In this document: piece by piece, positions 53,784 through 64,000 of the stretch | Position numbering within the stretch: position 1 is the stretch's first letter | Layout of the letters: the number at the start of each line of letters is the position of its first letter | Notes under the pieces: generated by a model | Databases searched by the model: none | Told to the model about the DNA's origin: nothing | What the model saw: only the letters and a program-made list of their open reading frames with translations | NCBI GenBank assembly: GCA_963995525.1 | Contig: OZ023217.1 | Location: forward strand, 25,413,925-25,477,924 | Origin: Escarpia spicata | Taxonomy: Eukaryota; Annelida; Polychaeta; Sabellida; Siboglinidae | Reading direction: 5' to 3' | Length of the DNA stretch: 64,000 nt | Made by a program: the position numbers and the translations under genes

Positions 53784-56700
53784 TTATACGTTTTGCAAAT
53801 ACGGCAAATACAACTTGTTGATGTCACTTCTGTGCTGAAGAGCAACCTCGTCAAGTCGCTGCTGGAGAAGCGAGTGGGCATGTTCCCGCTGCTTCGCAAT
53901 CTCCTTTAAGGTCGCCTTGCTACTCGACTTGGCACTCGGCTCGCTCGACACCTTTGTCTTGGCTGATCGCACTTCCGCATGACCAAAACTCTCCAGCGTC
54001 TCACTGGCCTGGATCGGAAGACAAACAGAATAATAAACTGAGGTTTGTTCCTCGATATACATATGTTGAAAGTATACTGCCCGTCATATTGGTTTTTATA
54101 AGCCTGAAACAATGTTCGCAATTTGAAATTTTCTAGCGTGAAATGTAAATATCATGTTCAGTTTTGAACAAATTGATTAGCTATATAGCGGACGCCAGTT
54201 GGTTTAACCACAAAGCACTTTGAAGCTTCTTCGTGGTGGTGATGTTCCCACATTCAACACAGCCAATTCAGCAAACTGACTATTAATAATTACAAATTGC
54301 TTCCAAATAACGGAACAAACAAACTGTGTGTGTGTGTGTGCGTGCGTACGTGCGTGCTTGCTTGCGGGTGCGCGTGCATGCGCGCGCGTGCGCGAGTGCG
54401 TTATATTTGCGTGTGTGTGTACGTGTTCGTGCATGTTCGTAGTGTATGTGTTCGTGCACACTAATTTTTATATCAATGTACCAGTTTTAGTTCTATAGTT
54501 ACGAAATAAATGCGACCTTTTTTAAATAGTATCTTGAGGCAGAACTGGTTTAGCAGGGACACAACACTAAGTGACACGTGCATGCTTACTATTCCATAAG
54601 CTCACTAATTATTATGTTTTAGATTGTAATTAGATAGTAATATTATAGTCAATGGCCTATACCTGGGCTGCTAATGTCATTTGATGCCACGATCTTGCCT
54701 GCGTCTTATGCTTGGCATACTCTGTAGTCAGGTCGGATTTACTGCAACAAATTTATTTGTAACGTGTAATGTTAACACCATGCACCTACCGCCTATCACA
54801 GTTCCTTATATTATGGTTGTGCGCGTTTTGAAGATGGGAATGTTACACAAGGTTTTCTCGCAGATCGTCAGTTCAAATCGTGCCCGAACACTGACTTTCG
54901 CTCGCGAATAATTATATTCCAGATCATGACAAGAAGGCATTGCACAATGTGATACATATATACAGGTGCCACATCTTGGTAGTCGGCTTAGTTGACAACA
55001 GTTGCTCGGACAGAACAATGATATTGATTAAAACACCTTACCTCTTGGCTAGCTTCATCTTTTCTTCCATTTCTCCAGATGTTTCAATCCTGCTCAGCCA
55101 CGGTGTCATAATGCGAAGCTAAAATCACATTTATGGAACCAACAGAAGTGCCGGTGTTAACATTTAATGCATAATTACAGTATAGTAATATAACTATGTA
55201 TATCGATGTAGTGTGGAATATGAAACTTATGTTTAACTCATTTGGCTTAAACAGATATTGTCATGTGTAGGACATTACTACTTATTACCCAGTCTGTAAA
55301 ATGACGACAATGTATCCCACATAACCAGTAATTGTACTTTTATGATAATACTCACTTGGTTTCTTGGCAACAGCACCGGCGTCAAACTTGGGAGGGGTAT
55401 ATTATCTCCGCTCACTGTTGACGTCTGTGAAACAAACCTTTGCATTAACACATATGAAACATTGTGCAATAGAAATATTTCGTACAATGGACAGATCAAA
55501 CAAATTAATTCACAGCATAGTGGCTCTTCTTGGTACAAACAACAAAATCTGTATAAATCATATTTTACATTGCAGTGGAAACATCTTTATAAATTAATCA
55601 TTACATTATAGACTGTAAAATTTGTATGCATATGTGCATATGATGTACTGTTGTTAGTGAAAAATCATCTCTGCAAATCGTATGCTGCTTTGTAGTTCGT
55701 GGAAACATCTTTGCAGATCGTGTTCGACACTTTTGTTATGCTTGTGTTGTAGTTGCATGGTGTATTGTAGTTAGTAGGAAAGCAACAGGGAAAATAAACA
55801 AGGTGGTTAATTGTATTTACCTTGGTACTGTGTGGTCCTCCGAGAAGGTCTATGTCGAGTTTATACAAGAGGACCGTGCTCTTGTGGATGGACATTGAGA
55901 CAAGGAACTGCAGTGCAGCCGTGAGCAATTTCCTGTCGAAAGTGTAACAACAACACAGGGAGAGTACTGTTAGATACATGTAGTATTTGATAAACATATA
56001 GTATGCTACTTGGGAGAACTGTATATTGTCTTAAATTTTGTTATAAACTATAGCAGAGATGATTCGGTTATGTTATAAAATTTGTCTGAAAATGCAAGTA
56101 TTATCAGTTTGCAATCTCGTTGTTCCTGCAACACTTTGTAGTGTTGAACACTCACTGATCTTGGTTTGCTCCTGTAACCACCAATCAGGTTTGGACACAA
56201 TAAATACAACACACATTATATTTGTCTTTCATAGCTTACCTCAATACTGTTGGGAAAACAACAGGATCAGAGAAACGTTAACAAATATAATGATCGTATT
56301 CACTGGTGTACTAAAATAACGATTGGAGAACTTTTATTGTTTTCGATTCAGTTACTAAAGCATTTGCAAACATTATGTTAAGAAACACAGTATTTTCATT
56401 AGTTTGATGGTGGCTGGACTGCAGAAGGTCAGCCTAGTGCAATTTACATAACGAGTTGTTATGCAACACGCCAGGTGTAGCGGCTAAGAATAGACTGGGC
56501 AAGGCCAGGATTGGAGTTGACATTTTGAAGCTCTGCGTTGGGAGGAGACTTGTGAGGTGCAGCTCAGCTTGAACGGTACGGCAGTTGGAGGCCTGCAAGG
56601 GAGCCACGAGGTTGGCTAGCAGTGCCATTAATTGGCCGAGAGGTAGCTGCGTAGATGGCTGCTACATACAGTTTTGAACTCGGCGCAGACAGTGATAGTT

Positions 56701-58017
56701 ATAGTGGTTGGCAGAACGACGTGGGATCGTGTAGTCAGAGAGCATTAGTTGTTGAATAAAAACGTGTTGTTGCCACACTGCGAAGTGGAGTGGCCCACAC
56801 AAGTGTTGTGTTGCACTGCGGCTCTGTTAATAATGAACCGGGGATTTCGTACGTTACACATACATGCAGAGAGATGTTGTTATTGGGTATTCCTATGGCG
56901 TTGTTTCTAGTACAACTCTGGGGACAGGTGGGAGTACATACGACGAACAGTTTATTGGATGTATACAAAACACACTTGCCTAGTTGCAGTGATGCTGCGG
57001 AAGTTGAGCAGAGGTCCAATCTGTCGAAAGCCGATTGCCAACATGAGACTCTTCACCTTAGCGTTCTTCCACAGCGGTTTCACGGAGCGGTCAGACACCT
57101 TCAGTTGAATCTCCGGGGCATGTTTGGTCACACAGAACTGTCACCAGAAGCGAACACAACCAATTAGGAAACATTAATAAAATGACCGTGTAAACATTCA
57201 CGTTAATATCTACATTTAACCAATACAAATTATTATTTTCAGCTCATTCAAAAGAAAATGCTAGAATGTGAAGTTGGAATATATTGATCCAACCTATTTC
57301 AGAAGTATTTGTTGAAAAAAGTGATTCTTTCTAATCTTTTGTAGTATTTATATTGACCAAATTCACAGCAAATGGAACTATTCATTTCACATAGAACAAC
57401 TAGTAGTGCAGCTGCACCATTATAGAACTGATACGACATTAACATTTTATAGTTTATCTGTGACTTCGCTGTGAACTGTCTATACTGACCACATCAACAA
57501 TATTGGAAATGGTCTCCTGCGGGGCTGGGAGCAACTCTGACATTGCCCGGGCACACGGCTGGATCGACATCATCACTGAAACCAAACACAAGTCATCGCT
57601 GGCTGGCAGTCAAGTGATGTATTAACTTCGTAATTATTTTAGACAAAGTTCTCTTGTTGACGGTTTGATTGAAATTGGACTCATCTTTGGCAAATGTATT
57701 TTAACCTGGTAATCACTAAGTATCTTGTCCCCTCCCAACACCTCTTAGGCAATCAGTACAATATTAGTATTATTACGTCACTATTAGTACTATTTTTCTG
57801 CCTCCAACTAATTTTTTATCCTCATATCCTATTCTACATACTGTCTAGTCTTGCCCATCACGTGACTCCAGCACAGAAACTGACCAATGAACCAAGCTCT
57901 AAAGCATAAAGCACTTTCACATTTTACACCAACTTGATAATTCACAGACTCACACACATCGTTACATTTATATATACTAACACACGCACTCATGCATGCA
58001 CGCACGCACACACACAT

Positions 58018-58087
<70 letters not shown>

Positions 58088-61000
58088 CCACACACACACG
58101 CACATGCAAGCACGTACACTTACACCCATCCACGCATGCACACGTATGCACACGCAAGCACACATACACGACCCACGCGAGCACATTCACGTACGCATGC
58201 ATGCACGCATGCACGCATGCACACAAACACACACCGACACACACACACACACGCGTGCATGATGCTACGTATGTATTATTATATACAACAATATAGTATT
58301 GGTATATCTCTGAAAGACCCTATAGAAGTTCTACCAACCAGCGACTGCACTGAGCGCGTCGTAGATGGGCACAAGGACTTGGCCGCGGTTCCAGTGTGGG
58401 TAGAGAACATACGGGTTGTCTATCATCGAACCCTTTCCCTACACAATCATATTATCAGACGATAATGTATGTCAATGCAGGTATAATACTATGCTATATC
58501 ACCACAGGTGAATAGCTGCTGCTGTGTGATATATCATACAGCCATGTTAAACACTAACGTGTGAAGGAAATGAACATAACCAAAATATGGTTTAATAATA
58601 TCAGTCCTGAAGTAAAATAACATTATTGTTTCTTTTCTGAAGTAAAATGGCAGTGGTGGTAGTGTTAGATATGTGGACAAATTGTGACATTACCTACGTC
58701 CTAGAATATATTATCCAAAATCATTAATCTGCAAAGGCATCCGTGAGAGTTTGCGTGGAGAGTGGTCATATAATGGCAATTTATCACACACATGGGAATG
58801 TCACGAAACATAGTTTTGTAATTACATTTTAATTAATTTGATGGTGGCTGGACTGCAGAAGGTCAGCCTAGTGCAACTTACATAACGAGTTGTTATGCAA
58901 CACACCAGGTGTGGCGACAAAAAATAGACTCGGCGCGGCAGTTTTACATTTTGGAGCTCTGCGTTGGAAGTAGACAGTGGCAGTTGTGAGGTGCAGCTCA
59001 GCGAGGACAGTACAGGAGTTGGAGGCCTGCATGGGAGCCACGGGGTTGGCTAGAGGTGCTATATGGGCCGAGTAGTCTAGCTTAACCGACTCTCGCCCGG
59101 CTGCATGACTTCAACAGGAAGGCTATAGGCCAAGGGGTAGCAACATAGATGGCTGACAGCTAAATAAACGTTTTAACTTTTGAATGTATATTCAGACATC
59201 ACATCTTTGTAGCCATGTAGTTCTTGTACCACAACAAGTTCGCAGTTCATCGTAACTGTCAGAGGCCGTACATACATTTGATAAAGATTACGTAATTTTG
59301 AACTGTTGCTCGCAAAGCTATGCACGTTTTCTTTGGTTGTTCTAATACAAGATATGCAAACTGTCTGGTGACTATCTAGTTGGTGACAGGTTAAGTAACT
59401 TCAAAAATCATAATTTGATCATTCGTAGACACTGTTATAGACCAGGTCTAGGCCTCGTGGTGTGACTTTTTAAAACACTATAGTATTTTGTGGGGTCATA
59501 GATGTCAGCTAGCCCAAACCAAGGAATGATTTGATACCATATCATTATTGCCGAGATTTGTGCATTATCCACGTGATAATGGTGCAATATTCTCCCAAGA
59601 TATTGAACTGCAAACTCGTTCTGAGATCCTACGTTAAGCAAATGTTTTAACTTGGATGTCACCACGGCTAGACGTTGTATAATATGCATTACGTACTTGG
59701 AAATGAAAGCCAAGAAGTCGGAGCAGCTGCATGGATCGAGGAGACATAATTATCTCACTGGGCAAGGTCACTGGCTTCAAGTTGTTCTCGCTCGTGTGGA
59801 GTCGCTTCAGAGAACCGTCCAACTGTGACCAAAGATCACAATAATAACATTAGACCGCCCAACTGTGACCATAGATCACCCCCAACGACGTTAGACTTCC
59901 AACTGTGACCAAAGATGACCCCAACAACGTTAGACCTTCCAACTATAGCCAAATATCACCCCAACAACATTAGACCTTCCAACAGTGGCCAAAGATCACC
60001 CCCAACAACGTTAGATCTTTCAACAGTGGCCAAAGATCACCCCAACAACGTTAGACCTTCTAACTGAAGCCAAATATCACTCCAACAACGTTAGACCTTC
60101 CAACAGTGGCCAAAGATCACCCCAACAATGTTAGACCTTCCAACCGAAGCCAAATATCACCCTAACAACGTTAGACCTTCCAACAGTGGCCAAAGATCAC
60201 CCCAATAATGTTAGACCTTCCCACAGTGGCCAAAGATCACCCTAACAACGTCAGACCTTTCCACAGTGGCCAAAGATCACCCGAACAACGTTAGACCTTC
60301 CCACAGTGGCCAAAGATCACCCCAACAATGTTAGACCTTCCAACAGTGGCCAAAGATCACCCCAATAACGGTAGACCTTCCCACAGTGGCCAAAGATCAC
60401 CACAACAATGTTAGGCCTTCCCACAGTGGCCAAAGATCACCCCAACAACGTTAGACCTTCCAACAGTGACCAAAGATCACCCCAACAACGTTAGACCTTC
60501 CAACAGTGGCCAAAGATCACCCCCAACAACGTTAGACCTTCCCACAGTGGCCAAAGATCACCCCAACAACGTCAGACCTTCCCACAGTGGCCAAAGATCA
60601 CCCCAACAACGTTAGACCTTCCCACAGTGGACAAAGATCACCCCAACAACGTTAGACCGTCCAACTGTAGCCAAATATCACCCCAACAACGTTAGACCTT
60701 CCAACAGTGGCCAAAGATCACCCCAACAACGTTAGACCTTCCCACAGTGGCCAAAGATCACCCCAACAACGTTAGACCTTCCAACAGTGGCCAAAGATCA
60801 CCCCAACAACGTTAGACCTTCCAACAGTGACCAAAGATCACCCCAACAACGTTAGACCTTCCAACAGTGGCCAAAGATCACCCCAACAACGTTAGACCTT
60901 CCCACAGTGGCCAAAGATCACCCCAACAACGTTAGACCTTCCCACAGTGGCCAAAGATCACCCCAACAACGTTAGACCTTCCCACAGTGGACAAAGATCA

Positions 61001-63569
61001 CCCCAACAACGTTAGACCGTCCAACTGTAGCCAAATATCACCCCAACAACGTTAGACCTTCCAACAGTGGCCAAAGATCACCCCAACAACGTTAGACCTT
61101 CCCACAGTGGCCAAAGATGACCCCAACAACATTAGACCTTCCAACAGTGGCCAAAGATTACCCCAACAATGGTAGACCTTCCCACAGTGGCCAAAGATCA
61201 CCACAACAATGTTAGGCCTTTCCACAGTGGCCAAAGATCACCCCAACAACGTTAGACCTTCCCACAGTGGCCAAAGATCACCCCAACAACGTTAGACTTT
61301 CCCACAGTGGCCAAAGATCACCCCAACAACGTTAGACCTTCCAACAGTGACCAAAGATCACCCCAACAATGTTAGACCTTCCCACAGTGGCCAAAGATCA
61401 CCCCAACAACGTTAGACCTTCCCACAGTGGACAAAGATCACCCCAACAACGTTAGAACTTCCAACAGTGACCAAAGATCACCCCAACAACGCTAAACTCT
61501 AAGCAATCACAGAACCGAAACTATGTAAAGACCATTAAACTCTACAATGTGTATCAAATGGAAATACATGTTACCAAATGACAAACTGAATTAGTACTGG
61601 CATGATAATGTGGCTATGTGAGAGAAACTGGGGAATATTATAAGAATAATTGTTTGTTGATTTCCATGAAACAGGTGAGAAAGCTAGCTATTTGTTCAAA
61701 ATTACAAATTGACAAAGATACTAAACTAGAATTACAACCTTGTTTATCCACAATAGCTCCCTAGCGCCTTGACCCATCTGTTGACAACTGGATAACTACT
61801 TATGGATTTTGAGATTGACCAACCCGTTTGTTTTGATGCGCCTCTGAGCTTGGTTTCCAAGGATTTAGGCGCAATAGAAGTTCTCTTATTATTATTATTA
61901 AACAACAAAACTGTAATAAAGACACAAAGATCACAGTACCATGTGACGGTCGTACAAGAAGCCTAGAATGTAGGTTGATGCAGACACCGTCACTTACGAG
62001 GTCAATGAGACTGGAGACAAGCGACATTCCCTGTCTGGCGCGGGTCGCCAGCAAGGCAGACATGCACTCCTGAACTAACTCCAACCTCTCCTCCTTGTCA
62101 TTCACTGCAATGACACAACAGTACCATGGGCAGTAGTGTTTGTGGTGTTGGTGCTGGTGTTAGTGATGGTGGTGGTGGTGGTGGTGATGATGATGATGGT
62201 GGTGGTGATGGTGGTAATGGTGGTGGTGATTGTGGTGGTGTTAGCGATGGTGGAGGTGGTGGTGGTGGTGTTAGTGATGGTGGAGGTGATGGTGGTGGTG
62301 TTAGTGATGGTGGTGGTTTTAGTGATGGTGGTGGTGTTAGTGATGGTGGAGGTGGTGGTGGTGGTGTTAGTGATGGTGGTGGTGGTGTTGATGTTGGTTG
62401 TAGTCTAGTGGTGCACACTGGAAGATGATCGCATCGCATGCACATTCCGTATTTTATGAAAGCTGCTTCTGGACATCCACAAATCTTCAGTACGTGTATG
62501 TCGTACCTCCAGGAACAAGTGGCTCTAGATTGAGAGGGTTCTTAGAACTTGCTTGGATGACAATGCCCTCCTGTTCATCGATCATCTGGTCAACCATCGA
62601 GTGGTGGATCTCTGTCAGGTCTATGTGCACGTCCTTGCCAATCAGTAGGAATGGTGCTGTGTAACCGATGTTATCAAACCTGGCAGAGAAACAACTTATT
62701 GATTACTTTATGATGATGTCTTATTAATTACTATACTGTATCACCAGTAACAACATTATATAAGGACAGAATGAGAATATTAGTTGTTCATGCTTTCAAA
62801 AGTGTAACTCAGCTCCTGAATCGAAGGGAATAGGAGAAACAAATACTATGAGCTGGCGTATTCGTCTACATGTTGAAGATGAAAGCGAACACATGAGGCA
62901 TCACAGCAGGGCCAAGGTGAAAGAAGTGCTTATTGGATGAATCGTGGGCATGTCTCAATATGTCAGTCGCCGGGAACTGTAAGATTTCACAAGAATTTCC
63001 CATTTTGAAAATGTATTTTTAGTAAACCAATGTCGTAATAGTGTTGATTATAGTTTTGTCAAATATCCAGTATGAAACCATGCCATGTGTATTTATATAC
63101 ATAGTGCCTTCTGAAACATAATGTGGAATTTAGGACTTACTTACTTTGTATTTGATTCTGACCTTACAAACTGCCATGTCATCCCAACCAGGAATGGGTA
63201 TTTTTGATAGTAGTAACAATGCCATCCTCTCAATACATCATTTTGGAAGGTCCTTAATGATCTGACAAAGCATAGTCAAGTTACTTTCTTGTGCAAGATG
63301 AAAAACAAGAACTGCATACTTGCCACAAGAAGGCACATGCTGCTGGGTTGTCTTCTTAAAAAACCTATTTGTATTTGCAAAATACTGTTGATCGTATACC
63401 TTTAAAAAATAAGCAATTCACCTTTCACTTCTTCCCAGAGCCTTCATGCCATCGGAGACAGCTCCTGCCACCTGGTGGCCCTTCTGCAGACTTTTGTAGA
63501 AGGTCTCGTAGAATACTTCTAGAGCATCGTCAGGTATCGACCACAGTAGAACCAGTACACACTGGGCAC
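53784..63569 (-). CDS. CHAT-domain protein (TTC28-like), last eleven exons, 5'-partial
   Basis: Exons in transcript order: 63569-63422, 62679-62507, 62104-61998, 59822-59697, 58438-58339, 57575-57490, 57137-56980, 55932-55821, 55424-55356, 55118-55042, 54003-53784 (stop TAA). Every junction keeps phase and gives about 457 residues. The first two exons encode QCVLVLLWSIPDDALEVFYE, QVAGAVSDGMKALGRSERF and TAPFLLIGKDV, the C-terminal half of a caspase-fold CHAT domain as in TTC28. Its catalytic His and Cys would lie in exons beyond the right edge. The remaining roughly 370 residues include LKPVTLPSEIIMSPRSMQL, HWNRGQVLVPIYDALS and a Ser/Lys-rich tail with a short coiled-coil-like QREHAHSLLQQRLDEVA; I do not recognise a domain there. 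CHAT proteins can be proteases or scaffolds. Donors are GT except the seventh exon, which uses AG|GCAAGT. The gene could be TTC28 or another TPR-CHAT paralogue. Confidence 0.8.
54320..54440. repeat. GT/GC microsatellite
   Basis: Alternating GTGTGTG and GCGTGCGTGCTTGC tract just beyond the last exon's upstream intron side. No coding meaning. Confidence 0.85.
56402..56690. repeat. Dispersed intronic repeat, copy 1
   Basis: Direct match to 58838-59062, sharing TTTGATGGTGGCTGGACTGC, ACATAACGAGTTGTTATGCA and GAGGTGCAGCTCAG. Both copies lie in introns of the CHAT gene. They may be SINE- or MITE-like; no clear ends or polymerase III boxes could be identified. Confidence 0.75.
57985..58255. repeat. 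CA microsatellite in an intron
   Basis: The core 58019-58086 is a nearly perfect (CA)n run. Flanks degenerate into GCATGCACGC and CACGTA variants. It lies about 80 bp from the nearest exon (58339-58438). All ORFs here are artefacts. Confidence 0.95.
58838..59062. repeat. Dispersed intronic repeat, copy 2
   Basis: Second copy of the 56402-56690 repeat, same orientation. It is followed directly by a scrap of the TTAACCGACTCTCG family (59090-59150). Confidence 0.75.
59823..61500. repeat. 40-bp minisatellite, about 42 units, abutting an exon
   Basis: The consensus unit begins GGCCAAAGATCACCCCAACA and continues ACGTTAGACCTTCC-ACAGT. The array starts exactly at the splice acceptor of the exon 59822-59697 and ends at 61500. 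A 360-bp higher-order period (nine units) is visible: the variant with GACCGTCCAACTGTAGCC appears at 60655 and again at 61015 in the same context. Confidence 0.95.
61760..61910 (+). pseudogene. Short L2 3' tail in an intron
   Basis: GACCCATCTGTTGACAACTGG, TGATGCGCCTCTGAGCTTGG and CCAAGGATTTAGGCGCAATA are followed by a TTATTATTATTA tail. This is the inverse of 13450-13600 and is the end of the same L2 family, inserted in the CHAT gene intron opposite to the gene's direction. Confidence 0.85.
62150..62405. repeat. GGT/GATGGT trinucleotide repeat in an intron
   Basis: A run of GGTGGTGAT and GTTAGTGATGGTGGA units sits 45 bp upstream (in gene sense) of the exon 62104-61998. ORFs of Gly/Asp/Ser or of Pro/Ser here are artefacts. 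Confidence 0.95.
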
Positions 63570-64000
63570 CTGGCAACGCGAGGGGGCGAATGTTCGACCA
63601 TTAGCAATGCAATGTTTTACAAAGACCCTATATTTATGAAGATGTTGAATGAAAGTAACACACTCCTAGTGGTAAGTCGACAAGAAAGCCATTGGTTTAT
63701 CGCAAGTGCCCTAATATTTCACACCTGGATATGCAGCCTGCTCTGCTCACATGCCTGTTATTATTGTTTGAAACATGTTTCCATTGGTAGTAGGTCTATG
63801 TATACAATCAGATGAATGACTGTACATTAATGTGTCACCCTATGTGGGAGTTGATATTTGGGTCTTCAGCCACAGGTATTTTCATTGTACATGTTTATCA
63901 ATATTTTCAATGAAACTTAATAACCTACTTTAGGATACACTTCAATGTAAAATGTAAATAGTATTTTTACACACTGTCAACATACACCCTTTATATAATA
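63570..64000. other. Intron of the CHAT gene running off the window
   Basis: No further exon of the gene could be recognised between 63570 and the right edge. The acceptor for the first listed exon is TTGCCAG at 63570-63576. The upstream part of the CHAT domain must lie to the right. Confidence 0.5.

Noticed and set aside
57829..58465. Cys/Val and His/Thr repeat ORFs around 58 kb
   Set aside because: They are translations of a CA/TG microsatellite in an intron.
59823..61500. Possible CRISPR-like array because of regular 40-bp periodicity
   Set aside because: The units are contiguous near-identical repeats with no unique spacers, and the context is a eukaryotic intron. It is a minisatellite.
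62098..62445. Proline-rich and glycine-rich ORFs at 62.1-62.4 kb
   Set aside because: They follow the GGT trinucleotide repeat in an intron; the real coding exon beside it uses another frame.

Overview
The window is metazoan, most likely marine invertebrate, DNA. One spliced gene with GT-AG introns (plus one apparent GC-AG intron) sits among dense, old and young transposable elements of very many classes. No bacterial operon, Shine-Dalgarno site or phage layout is present. The mix of Polinton, DIRS, CR1/L2/RTE LINEs, Ty3/gypsy, hAT, Tc1-like and MULE-like elements fits a mollusc, brachiopod, cephalochordate or similar genome; I cannot fix the species.

Layout. 0-5.5 kb: the 3' end of an L2-like LINE, a stem-loop-bearing satellite of about 200 bp unit, and one arm of a long inverted repeat whose partner lies at 14.7-15.7 kb. 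6-7.2 kb: a hAT deletion derivative with an exact 8-bp target duplication. 8.3-12.5 kb: perfect palindromes, then a CR1/L2-clade LINE with both ORFs intact on the minus strand. 13.4-18 kb: an L2 fragment, two well-bounded MITEs and a foldback repeat. 18-20.9 kb: a decayed Ty3/gypsy element on the minus strand. 20.9-21.4 kb: an RTE-like RT scrap.

21.4-38.8 kb is one degraded Polinton/Maverick. Its DNA polymerase B gene (plus strand) is split by a CR1-like LINE (about 21.88-31.54 kb), and that LINE is split by a full-length Ty3/gypsy element (23,466-28,801) with near-identical LTRs. Downstream, on the minus strand, are remnants of an adenain-like protease, the major and minor capsid proteins, integrase (itself split by an RTE fragment with a 5-bp target duplication), small structural-type ORFs and a packaging ATPase lacking its N-terminus.

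38.8-42.3 kb: a 46-bp tandem repeat, palindromic repeats, and the RNase H plus tyrosine recombinase end of a DIRS element. 43,012-49,123: a foldback-type element whose long terminal inverted repeats each contain a GCGATGCGAT-type satellite and which is bounded by a 6-bp duplication. 49.35-51.7 kb: a nest of three DNA-transposon layers. 52.7-53.4 kb: a MITE.

53.8-63.6 kb holds the only clear host gene. It is read on the minus strand as eleven exons encoding the end of a CHAT-domain protein (TTC28-like caspase-fold domain, then an uncharacterised C-terminal region). Its 5' part lies beyond the right edge. One of its introns contains a 40-bp minisatellite of about 42 units that abuts, and appears derived from, the splice acceptor of the following exon.
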